Source: Streptomyces canus (GTDB taxonomy: Bacteria > Actinomycetota > Actinomycetes > Streptomycetales > Streptomycetaceae). From it: a stretch of DNA of 64,000 nt. Both the position numbers and the translations under genes were made by a program. Under the pieces are notes generated by a model. The model worked only from the letters and a program-made list of their open reading frames with translations. It ran no database searches and was not told the origin of the DNA. Numbering within the stretch: the first letter of the stretch is position 1; each line of letters begins with the position of its first letter. Positions 1 through 7,195 of this stretch are shown in pieces. The DNA lies in NCBI RefSeq assembly GCF_041435015.1, contig NZ_CP107989.1, positions 3,720,001 to 3,784,000 on the forward strand. Reading direction: 5' to 3'.

Positions 1-699
1 GCCGGTTCGTTCGTGAAGATCGTCGCTCCGGCCGCGGTCGGCGGTGTGGCACTCAACACGCGCTTCCTGCAACGCCAGGGGGTGCGGCCGGGTCTCGCGG
101 TGGCGAGTGTCGGCGCCTCGCAGTTGTTCGGTCTCGGCTGCCACATTTTGATGCTGCTGTCCTTCGGCTACCTGACCGGTACCGAGAAGACGCCGTCGCT
201 GTCGCCGTCCCGAACGGTCATCGCGGGTCTGCTGACGGTGGCGGTGCTCGTGCTCGTGGTCACCTCGGTGCCGTTCCTCAGGAAATTCGTCGTCACGCGC
301 GTGAGGTCGCTGTTCGCGGGTGTCGTGCCGCGCATGCTGGACGTGCTCCAGCGGCCGCAGAAGCTGGTCACCGGCATCGGCGGCATGCTGCTGCTGACGG
401 CCTGCTTCGTGATGTGTCTGGACGCCTCGATCCGCGCCTTCGGTCCGGAGGGGACCTCGCTCAGCATCGCCAGCGTCGCCGTCGTCTTCCTCGCCGGCAA
501 CGCGCTCGGGTCGGCGGCCCCGACACCGGGCGGTGTGGGCGCCGTGGAGGCCACGTTGACGGTCGGTCTGATCGCCGTGGGACTCCCCAAGGAGGTCGCC
601 GCCCCGGCCGTCCTGCTGTTCCGTCTGCTGACGCTGTGGCTGCCGGTGCTGCCGGGCTGGCTGGCCTTCAACCAGCTGTCCCGGAAGGGTGCGCTGTAG
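1..699 (+). CDS. LPG-synthase-TM / UPF0104 flippase-like integral membrane protein (5' truncated)
   Basis: The reading frame is open from base 1, so this is only the C-terminal part (about 232 residues) of a larger membrane protein. It contains several hydrophobic spans and the motif TPGGVGAVEA near the end (bases about 523-550). This Pro-Gly-Gly-x-Gly-x-x-E pattern is characteristic of the lysylphosphatidylglycerol synthase transmembrane/UPF0104 family, whose members move or modify lipids in the cytoplasmic membrane. The C-terminus ends in a short basic tail. The first in-frame GTG at base 13 is probably internal, because the residues before it are hydrophobic and continuous with the domain. 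Substrate cannot be inferred, and any N-terminal domain is outside the window. Confidence 0.8.
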   Translation, partial: AGSFVKIVAPAAVGGVALNTRFLQRQGVRPGLAVASVGASQLFGLGCHILMLLSFGYLTGTEKTPSLSPSRTVIAGLLTVAVLVLVVTSVPFLRKFVVTRVRSLFAGVVPRMLDVLQRPQKLVTGIGGMLLLTACFVMCLDASIRAFGPEGTSLSIASVAVVFLAGNALGSAAPTPGGVGAVEATLTVGLIAVGLPKEVAAPAVLLFRLLTLWLPVLPGWLAFNQLSRKGAL

Positions 700-779
700 T
701 CCGTCCGCCGAGCCGAAACAGGTACCTCTTACGGCTCGCGCCCCGAGCGTCCCCCCGCGCGCGAGCGCAGGATGGGGTC

Positions 780-2324
780 ATGCCGAATCCCCCTCGACTG
801 CGCGCCGCCGCCCTGACCGCCACCGCCCTTCTGCTGACCTCCGTGCTGGCGGGCTGCGGCGACGACTCCCAGGACGAGGACCTGTCGGCCCAGAAGCTGA
901 GCTGGAAGGACTGCCCGGCACCCTCCCAGGCCGAGGGTGGTGGTGACGCCCCTTCACCGCTGCCGGGTGACGAGAAGTGGCAGTGCACCACCCTCAAGGC
1001 CCCTCTCGACTGGACGAAGCCCAAGGGCGACACGATCGGCCTCGCCCTGATCCGGGCGAAGGCCAGTGGCCCCGAGGACAAGCGCATCGGCTCGCTCGTC
1101 TTCAACTTCGGCGGGCCCGGCGGCTCGGGCGTCACCACACTGCCCGCCTTCGGCACGGACTACGCGAAACTGCGCACCCGCTACGACCTGGTGAGCTTCG
1201 ACCCTCGCGGGGTCGGCCGCAGCGCCCCGGTGGAATGCCTGAACGATCCCCAGCTCGACGTGTACTTCGAGCAGGACTGGACCCCTGACGACTCGGCCGA
1301 GCGCGCCTCGCTGCTGGACAACACCAAGGAGTTCAACGCGGCCTGCGAGGAGAACTCCAGGAAGATGCTGCCGCATGTGCGCACGACGGACGCGGCCCGC
1401 GACATGGACCTGATGCGCCAGGTCCTCGGCGACGACAAGCTGCACTACTTCGGCATCTCGTACGGCACCGAACTCGGCGGCGTCTACGCCCACCTGTTCC
1501 CGAAGCACGTGGGGCGCGCGGTCTTCGACGCGGTCGTCGACCCGACGCAGAGCAGCGAGCAGGGTTCGCTCGGACAGGCCGAAGGATTCCAGCTCGCGCT
1601 CGACAACTTCGCCGAGGACTGCACCTCGCAGCCCACGGACTGCCCCGTCGGGGACACCGCGCAGGATGTCAAGAACCGCATCGCCGAACTGCTGGCCGCC
1701 CTCGACCGCAAGCCGATCCCCGGCATCGGGCAGCGGGTGCTGACCCAGACCGCCGCGACCAACGGCATCGCGCAGGCGCTGTACTCGAAGGACTTCTGGG
1801 AGTACCTCACCGAGGGCCTGGAGCAGGCGTACGACGGCGACGGCAGCATCCTGATGCTGCTGTCCGACTCGATGAACGGTCGCAGCGAGAACGGCGAGTA
1901 CAGCAACATCGCCGCGGCCAACATCTCCATCAACTGTGCCGACGACAAGCCCCGGTACACCTCCGCCGAGGTCGAGCGGAAGCTGCCCGAGTTCCGCGCC
2001 GCGTCACCGCTGTTCGGCGACTTCTTGGCCTGGTCGATGGTCAGTTGCACCGACTGGGCCGTGGCGGGCGCCGCCGACCATCCCGACGTGAGCGCCACCG
2101 GCTCGGCACCGATCCTGGTCGTGGGCAACACCGGGGACCCGGCGACCCCCTACGAGGGCGCGCGCAAGATGGTGGAGGCGCTCGGAGCGGGCGTCGGGGT
2201 CGAGCTGACGTACAAGGGACAGGGGCACGGGGCGTACGACAGCAAGAACAAGTGTGTCCAGGGCGCCGTGAACGGCTATCTCCTGAGCGGAAAGGTGCCG
2301 GCGGCCGGGACCGTCTGCTCCTAG
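780..2324 (+). CDS. Secreted alpha/beta-hydrolase lipoprotein, SlpD/SlpE-like (tripeptidyl aminopeptidase family)
   Basis: This 514-residue protein starts at the ATG at 780, preceded by AGGATGG. The N-terminus is a lipoprotein signal with lipobox LAGC, so it is likely anchored outside the membrane. The fold is alpha/beta hydrolase of the Streptomyces tripeptidyl-aminopeptidase group, with a TAP-like C-terminal domain. The nucleophile is Ser227 in GISYGTE, the acid is probably Asp453 in GNTGDPATP, and the base is His483 in GQGHGAY. The family removes tripeptides from peptide N-termini; the exact substrate is inferred. The next gene encodes a close paralogue, which fits the SlpD/SlpE pair described in Streptomyces lividans. 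Longer in-frame starts upstream would remove the signal peptide from the N-terminus and were not used. Confidence 0.88.
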   Translation: MPNPPRLRAAALTATALLLTSVLAGCGDDSQDEDLSAQKLSWKDCPAPSQAEGGGDAPSPLPGDEKWQCTTLKAPLDWTKPKGDTIGLALIRAKASGPEDKRIGSLVFNFGGPGGSGVTTLPAFGTDYAKLRTRYDLVSFDPRGVGRSAPVECLNDPQLDVYFEQDWTPDDSAERASLLDNTKEFNAACEENSRKMLPHVRTTDAARDMDLMRQVLGDDKLHYFGISYGTELGGVYAHLFPKHVGRAVFDAVVDPTQSSEQGSLGQAEGFQLALDNFAEDCTSQPTDCPVGDTAQDVKNRIAELLAALDRKPIPGIGQRVLTQTAATNGIAQALYSKDFWEYLTEGLEQAYDGDGSILMLLSDSMNGRSENGEYSNIAAANISINCADDKPRYTSAEVERKLPEFRAASPLFGDFLAWSMVSCTDWAVAGAADHPDVSATGSAPILVVGNTGDPATPYEGARKMVEALGAGVGVELTYKGQGHGAYDSKNKCVQGAVNGYLLSGKVPAAGTVCS

Positions 2325-2372
2325 CGCGACCGCAGCCACCCAGGACCTCCGGTGAAATCGCTGGTCAGAAGG

Positions 2373-2381
2373 TTATCCACA
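2373..2381 (+). other. Sequence identical to a DnaA box (TTATCCACA)
   Basis: The nine bases TTATCCACA match the E. coli DnaA box consensus. They lie in the 143-bp gap between the two hydrolase genes. A possible -10 (TACCAT, 2411-2416) for the second gene follows. A single box away from any origin is probably chance or a minor DnaA titration site. Confidence 0.3.
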
Positions 2382-2467
2382 GGCCCCGACGGGTGTCTGG
2401 TGATCGGCCTACCATGGCCGGACCGGCTTTCATGGCTCGGCACGGACGGTTGGGGAGGGGGTCCGGA

Positions 2468-4015
2468 ATGGGGCGTTTCGTACGGTGGGCGGCTGTGACC
2501 GCCGCGGCCGCACTGCTGGCGGCGGGCTGCAGCGGCGGCTCGTCCGGCGGTGGTGAAGGGGACGAGCGGTCGAGCAGCGCGAGGCCCAGCACCACAGGCG
2601 CGAAAGCGCTGCCCGCCGCGCTGACCTCGCAGAAGCTCGACTGGGAGCGCTGCAAGGCCACGGCGGACTCCTCCCCGCCCGGCAGGGACTGGCAGTGTGC
2701 GACGTTGAAGGTGCCGCTCGACTGGTCGAAGCCGGACGGCGAGACGATCGACCTCGCACTGATCCGCTCCAAGGCCCGCGGCGGCGACCGCATCGGCTCA
2801 CTCCTGTTCAACTTCGGCGGCCCCGGCGCGTCGGGCGTCGCCGGAATGCCCGGGTACGCCGCCACCGTCTCCCTGCTGCGCGAGCGATACGACCTGGTGA
2901 GCTGGGATCCGCGCGGGGTCGGCGCCAGCGAAGGCGTCCGTTGCCGGAGCGACAAGGAGACCCAGGCCGCCGAGGCGGTGGACGCCACCCCGGACACCCC
3001 TGCCGAGGAACGGGCGTACCTCCGGGACGCCACCGACTTCGCCCAGGGCTGCGAGAAGGGCGTGGGCGGACTGCTGGCACACGTCTCGACCACCGACACC
3101 GCACGGGACATGGACCTGATGCGCCAGGTCCTCGGCGACACCGCGCTGCACTACTTCGGCATCTCGTACGGCACCCAGCTGGGCGGCGTCTACGCCCATC
3201 TGTTCCCCGAGAACGTGGGGCGGCTGGTGCTCGACGCGGTCGTCGATCCGACCGCCGACCTGGTGGACCACCGCAAGAACCAGGCACGGGGCTTCCAGCG
3301 CGCCCTCGACAACTACCTCGAATCCACCGGCCAGGACCCCGACCGGGGCACCCGGAAGATCGCGGACCTGCTGAAGCGGATCGACGCGGACCCGCTGGAC
3401 ACGTATTCCGGGCGGAAGCTGACCCAGGTGCTGGCGTTCACCGGGATGGTCTGGCCGTTGTACCGCCAGGACAGCTGGCCCTCGCTGACCAGCGCTCTCG
3501 ACACGGCCGAGCAGGGGGACGGCTCCGAACTGCTGGCGCTCGCCGACGGCTACAACGAACGGGATGCCTCGGGCCGCTACGGCATGGCGACGCAGTCACA
3601 ACGGGTCATATCGTGCTTGGACGACAAGCAGCGGCCCACGCTCGCGGAGACGAAGAAGCTGCTGCCCGAGTTCGAGAGGATCTCGCCCGTCTTCGGCCCC
3701 TTCCTCGGCTGGGACGCGGCCGGCTGGTGCCACGACTGGCCGGTGCCCGGGCAGTACGAGACCCCGGAGGTGAGCGCGCCCAGTGCGGCACCGGTGCTGG
3801 TGATCGGCAACACGGGCGATCCGGCGACCCCGTACGAGGGGGCCCGCAGGATGGCGGACGAGTTGGGCAAGGGCGTCGGCGTGGAGCTCACCTGGAAAGG
3901 CGAGGGACACGGGGCGTACGGGAACGGGAGCGACTGTGTGAACTCCACGGTGAACGCGTACGTGCTGAAGGGCACGGTGCCCAAGGACGGCAAGGTCTGC
4001 GGTCGGCGCCAGTAG
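2468..4015 (+). CDS. Secreted alpha/beta-hydrolase lipoprotein, SlpD/SlpE-like, paralogue of the preceding gene
   Basis: This 515-residue protein starts at the ATG at 2468, just after a GGAGGGGG ribosome-binding site. It has a lipoprotein signal peptide with AAGC as lipobox, then a Ser/Gly-rich linker. The hydrolase domain carries Ser233 in GISYGTQ, Asp451 in GNTGDPATP and His481 in GEGHGAY as the likely catalytic triad. Architecture and many segments (LDWSKP, FNFGGPG, TARDMDLMRQVLGD) match the upstream gene, so the pair arose by tandem duplication. Both are predicted to act on peptides outside the cell. The gene ends 5 bp before a strong hairpin shared with convergent moeZ. Confidence 0.88.
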   Translation: MGRFVRWAAVTAAAALLAAGCSGGSSGGGEGDERSSSARPSTTGAKALPAALTSQKLDWERCKATADSSPPGRDWQCATLKVPLDWSKPDGETIDLALIRSKARGGDRIGSLLFNFGGPGASGVAGMPGYAATVSLLRERYDLVSWDPRGVGASEGVRCRSDKETQAAEAVDATPDTPAEERAYLRDATDFAQGCEKGVGGLLAHVSTTDTARDMDLMRQVLGDTALHYFGISYGTQLGGVYAHLFPENVGRLVLDAVVDPTADLVDHRKNQARGFQRALDNYLESTGQDPDRGTRKIADLLKRIDADPLDTYSGRKLTQVLAFTGMVWPLYRQDSWPSLTSALDTAEQGDGSELLALADGYNERDASGRYGMATQSQRVISCLDDKQRPTLAETKKLLPEFERISPVFGPFLGWDAAGWCHDWPVPGQYETPEVSAPSAAPVLVIGNTGDPATPYEGARRMADELGKGVGVELTWKGEGHGAYGNGSDCVNSTVNAYVLKGTVPKDGKVCGRRQ

Positions 4016-4019
4016 CGGA

Positions 4020-4052
4020 AAGGGGCCCGGCACACCTGGTGCCGAGCCCCTT
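4020..4052. terminator. Bidirectional terminator hairpin between the hydrolase gene and moeZ
   Basis: The stem pairs AAGGGGC with GCCCCTT and CGGCAC with GTGCCG, with one mismatch between the two blocks and a 5-base loop. It lies between two convergent stop codons (4015 and 4069). It has no U-tract, as is usual for Streptomyces terminators. Confidence 0.75.
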
Positions 4053-4068
4053 CCGGGAAGACGTGGGC

Positions 4069-5247
4069 CTAGTAGACCGGCTTGTCCGGCTCGATCTGGT
4101 TGACCCAGCCGATCACACCGCCGCCGACGTGCACGGCGTCGGAGAAGCCCGCGGACTTCAGGACAGCGAGGACTTCCGCACTGCGGACACCCGTCTTGCA
4201 GTGCAGGACGATCTTCTTGTCCTGCGGGAGGCCCTCCAGGGCGGTGCCCATGAGGAACTCGTTCTTCGGGATCAGCCTCGCGCCCGGGATGGAGACGATC
4301 TCGTACTCGTTGATCTCGCGGACGTCGATGATCTCGATGTTCTCGCCGTCGTCGATCCACTCCTTGAGCTGCTTCGGAGTGATCGTCGAGCCGGCGGCCG
4401 CCTCCTGGGCCTCCTCGGAGACGACGCCGCAGAAGGCCTCGTAGTCGATGAGCTCGGTGACGGTCGGGTTCTCGCCGCAGACCGCGCAGTTCGGGTCCTT
4501 GCGGACCTTGACCTGGCGGTACTGCATCTCGAGGGCGTCGTAGATCATCAGGCGGCCGACGAGCGGCTCGCCGATGCCCGTGAGGACCTTGATCGCCTCG
4601 GTGACCTGGATGGAGCCGATGGACGCGCACAGCACGCCCAGGACGCCGCCCTCGGCGCAGGAGGGGACCATGCCGGGGGGCGGGGGCTCCGGGTAGAGGC
4701 AGCGGTAGCAGGGGCCGTGCTCGGACCAGAAGACGGAGGCCTGGCCGTCGAAGCGGTAGATCGAGCCCCAGACGTACGGCTTGTTCAGCAGCACGCACGC
4801 GTCGTTGACCAGGTAGCGGGTCGCGAAGTTGTCGGTTCCGTCGACGATCAGGTCGTACTGGCTGAAGATGTCCATCACGTTGTCGGCCTCGAGCCGCTCC
4901 TCGTGAAGGATCACGTTCACGTACGGGTTGATGCCGAGGACCGAGTCGCGCGCGGACGCGGCCTTGGAGCGGCCGATGTCGGCCTGGCTGTGGATGATCT
5001 GGCGCTGCAGGTTCGACTCGTCGACCTCGTCGAACTCCACGATGCCGAGCGTGCCGACGCCCGCCGCGGCCAGGTACATCAGCGCCGGCGAGCCCAGGCC
5101 GCCGGCGCCCACACAGAGCACCTTGGCGTTCTTCAGCCGCTTCTGCCCGTCCATCCCGACATCGGGGATGATCAGGTGGCGGGAGTACCTGCGGACCTCG
5201 TCTACGGTGAGCTCGGAGGCGGGCTCGACCAGGGGTGGCAGCGACAC
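4069..5247 (-). CDS. moeZ: Adenylyltransferase/sulfurtransferase MoeZ (ThiF/MoeB plus rhodanese)
   Basis: This 392-residue two-domain enzyme has an N-terminal ThiF/MoeB E1-like domain, with nucleotide-binding GAGGLGS at about residues 48-54 and Zn-binding pairs CYRC and CAVC. The C-terminal rhodanese domain has the persulfide-forming Cys350 in LHCKTGVRSAE. The family adenylates the C-terminus of small sulfur carriers (MoaD, ThiS, CysO types) and then thiolates it, feeding molybdopterin, cysteine or thio-metabolite synthesis. No sulfur-carrier gene is adjacent, so it probably serves several carriers in trans. A SigR-type promoter (5292-5317) lies about 45 bp upstream, inside the 3' end of the next operon, which would link it to thiol oxidative stress. 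Confidence 0.96.
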   Translation of the reverse strand: MSLPPLVEPASELTVDEVRRYSRHLIIPDVGMDGQKRLKNAKVLCVGAGGLGSPALMYLAAAGVGTLGIVEFDEVDESNLQRQIIHSQADIGRSKAASARDSVLGINPYVNVILHEERLEADNVMDIFSQYDLIVDGTDNFATRYLVNDACVLLNKPYVWGSIYRFDGQASVFWSEHGPCYRCLYPEPPPPGMVPSCAEGGVLGVLCASIGSIQVTEAIKVLTGIGEPLVGRLMIYDALEMQYRQVKVRKDPNCAVCGENPTVTELIDYEAFCGVVSEEAQEAAAGSTITPKQLKEWIDDGENIEIIDVREINEYEIVSIPGARLIPKNEFLMGTALEGLPQDKKIVLHCKTGVRSAEVLAVLKSAGFSDAVHVGGGVIGWVNQIEPDKPVY

Positions 5248-5291
5248 GGGGACTCCGTTGGTCGGTCAATCACTACAGTTGTTCTCCCCGT

Positions 5292-5317
5292 AACACTGCC
5301 ATGGGCTTCTTCATTCC
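5292..5317 (-). promoter_or_regulatory. SigR-type (ECF) promoter for moeZ
   Basis: On the minus strand the sequence reads GGAAT, 18 bases, GTT, which is the consensus spacing of Streptomyces SigR promoters. The -10 element lies 45 bp before the moeZ start. The -35 element overlaps the last codons of the spherulin-like gene. Promoter activity is inferred from the match only. Confidence 0.6.
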
Positions 5318-6057
5318 GAGACACCCGTTCCGATCCGCGAGACGAGTTCGTCCCAGTAGCCGGGCATGGTCGCCCAGGGGTCGACGCGACCGCCGCGGTC
5401 CGTGCGGTCGGTGAACCAGATCGTCGAGGCGCCCTGCCAGCGCGCGATCCGCAGGGCCTCCTCGAGGTGCGGGCCCGGCACTCCGAAGACGAGGTGGCAG
5501 AAGCGGTCGGGCGGGTAGTCGGCGGTCCACTCGGCCACCTGCGACCAGCGGTAGTCGCTCCAGGGGCCGGAGAAGGTGACCAACTGGTCGGCGTTCTCGG
5601 CGTACCCGGGGTGGGGATGGGTGCCGTGGCCGAGGACGATGTGGGCATCGTCACGGATCGAGCGGAGCGCGGTGACGGTGCGGCGGACTTCGGGGAGCGC
5701 GGCGTGTTCGGTCGGGCAGTGGTCCAGGAGGAAGCCGTCGACCTGGTACCAGTCGACGTAGAGGTGTGCCTCGGGGAGCAACTCGCTGTAGGTGCGGACC
5801 CCGGAGGTGTCGAGGTGACCGAGGACGCGGACGCCCGCGTTGCGCAGCCGGCCGGCCGCTTCGAGGCAGTGCGGGTCGGGGCGGGCACCGGGTCCGTCGG
5901 CGACGTTGAGGACGGCCCAGTGCAGCGGGGTGCCGGGACGGGTGAGTTCGGCCCATTCGGCGGGGGCGACCAAGGGGTGGGCGAAGCCGGGGGCACCGAA
6001 GCCGACGCGCAGGTCGGTGCTCGGCGTGTTTGTCTTCGTGCTGGTCAGATGCGGCAT
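5311..6057 (-). CDS. Spherulin-4 / GH135-like TIM-barrel protein
   Basis: This 248-residue protein has no signal peptide or membrane span. The segments VGFGAPGF, LGHLDTSG, DWYQVDGFLLD and WFTDRT match the spherulation-specific family 4 fold. That family includes fungal Sph3 (GH135), needed for galactosaminogalactan synthesis, and it resembles the hydrolase domain of bacterial PelA. The barrel-strand acid of the family's Asp-Glu pair is Asp112, but the next residue is His113 instead of Glu; Glu117 follows nearby. Activity is therefore uncertain. Its start lies 13 bp inside the end of the epimerase gene, so the two are translationally coupled. It is the last gene of a four-gene operon with a PelF-like glycosyltransferase. 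Without an export signal it may act on a lipid-linked or cytoplasmic intermediate, or leave by another route. Confidence 0.8.
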   Translation of the reverse strand: MPHLTSTKTNTPSTDLRVGFGAPGFAHPLVAPAEWAELTRPGTPLHWAVLNVADGPGARPDPHCLEAAGRLRNAGVRVLGHLDTSGVRTYSELLPEAHLYVDWYQVDGFLLDHCPTEHAALPEVRRTVTALRSIRDDAHIVLGHGTHPHPGYAENADQLVTFSGPWSDYRWSQVAEWTADYPPDRFCHLVFGVPGPHLEEALRIARWQGASTIWFTDRTDRGGRVDPWATMPGYWDELVSRIGTGVSE

Positions 6058-7004
6058 GCCGCCTCCATCCAGATGTCGGCGAGGGACTCTTCGAGGTTGA
6101 TCCGGGGGCGCCAGCCGAGCCGGTCGCGTGCGGTGCGCACGTCGGCCTGCTGCCAGCTGCCGCAGCCGTCGGGGTACGGATACGCGACGGGTCCCGCGTG
6201 GTCCGGTTCGGAGCGGGGATGCCCGATGGTCGCCCTCAGCGGGCCGGGAGGACCGTCGAGTTCGTGGAGGGCGCCGCCGTATCCGGCGACCCGGGCCAGG
6301 ACGGCGGCGGCGTCGCGGAGGCGGACGGCACGGCCCGAGCCGATGTTGATGACGCCCTGTGCGGCGGAGAGCGAGGCCGCGTGGACGGCGCGGGCCACAT
6401 CGCGGACGTCGACGAAGTCGCGCTGGGCGCCGAGGCCGGCGAGTTTCAGTTCACCGTCGCCGGACTGCATGGCGCGGCGCATGGCCTCGGCGAGACGGCC
6501 GAGCGGAGAGCCCGCGGGAGTGCCGGGGCCCGCCGGTGAGAAGACCCGCAGGACGACCGCGTCCAGGCCGGATCCGAGGACCAGTTCGGTGGCGGCGAGT
6601 TTGCTGACGCCGTACGGACCGCCGGGGCGGGGGACGGCGTCCTCGGCCGTGGAGGAGCCGGGCTGGCTGGGGCCGTACTCCGCGCCGCAGCCGATCTGCA
6701 CCAGACGGGCACCGCAGCGGCTGCGCCGCAGGGCCTCGCAGACGGTGGCTACCGCGACCGTGTTGTGGCGGGTGAGTTCGCGGGCACCGCCACGGGTGGC
6801 GCCGGCGCAGTTGACGACGACGCCCGGGTGGACCGCGTCGAGGAAGCGGGTGAGGGCTCCGGGGCTGCCGGACGCGAGGTCGAAGCGGACGTCCGCGTCG
6901 TCGCCGCGGCCGAGCGCGGTGAGCTGGACGGCGGGGTCGGCGAGCAGGCGGTCGGCGACGAAGCGGCCGAGGTAGCCGTTGGCTCCGATCAGCAGGACTC
7001 TCAT
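6045..7004 (-). CDS. NAD-dependent epimerase/dehydratase (extended SDR)
   Basis: This 319-residue protein starts at the ATG at 7004, which places the Rossmann motif GANGYLG at residues 8-14. The catalytic YxxxK is YGVSK, preceded by a Ser-rich segment as in UDP-sugar epimerases. Members of this group interconvert or dehydrate nucleotide sugars. Position between a membrane protein gene and the spherulin-like gene suggests that it supplies the sugar donor for the PelF-like glycosyltransferase, as PelX or fungal Uge3 do for GalNAc polymers. That role is inferred. The 191-bp gap before the start is the only break in the operon, and a secondary promoter there is possible. Confidence 0.85.
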   Translation of the reverse strand: MRVLLIGANGYLGRFVADRLLADPAVQLTALGRGDDADVRFDLASGSPGALTRFLDAVHPGVVVNCAGATRGGARELTRHNTVAVATVCEALRRSRCGARLVQIGCGAEYGPSQPGSSTAEDAVPRPGGPYGVSKLAATELVLGSGLDAVVLRVFSPAGPGTPAGSPLGRLAEAMRRAMQSGDGELKLAGLGAQRDFVDVRDVARAVHAASLSAAQGVINIGSGRAVRLRDAAAVLARVAGYGGALHELDGPPGPLRATIGHPRSEPDHAGPVAYPYPDGCGSWQQADVRTARDRLGWRPRINLEESLADIWMEAACRI

Positions 7005-7195
7005 CGGGCTGCTCCCGGGGCCTTGGGGGCAGGTCGGGAGGTGGTCATTGCGGGTTCTCCTTCGGGAGGGGCTTGCGAGTTGCCTCCGGCGGCGGGGCCG
7101 GGGGGCCTGCGGCGGCCTGTGTGGGTTCAGCGGGGCGGTTTCGCCCACGCGGGCGGGTGGTGTCGCCTACGGCGGGTGTGTCGCTCGGGGCCGGG

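Noticed and set aside
2373..2381. DnaA box as part of a replication origin
   Set aside because: Only one box, no dnaA, dnaN or cluster of further boxes nearby.
3596..5269. 557-codon minus-strand frame over moeZ
   Set aside because: It is shifted relative to moeZ and translates to Arg/Pro-rich sequence without domains.
2695..6975. Open frame of 1426 codons on the plus strand
   Set aside because: It runs through the second hydrolase gene out of frame and antisense across moeZ and the operon end; composition is the Arg/Gly/Ala-rich pattern of a high-GC shadow. The real genes have conserved motifs.
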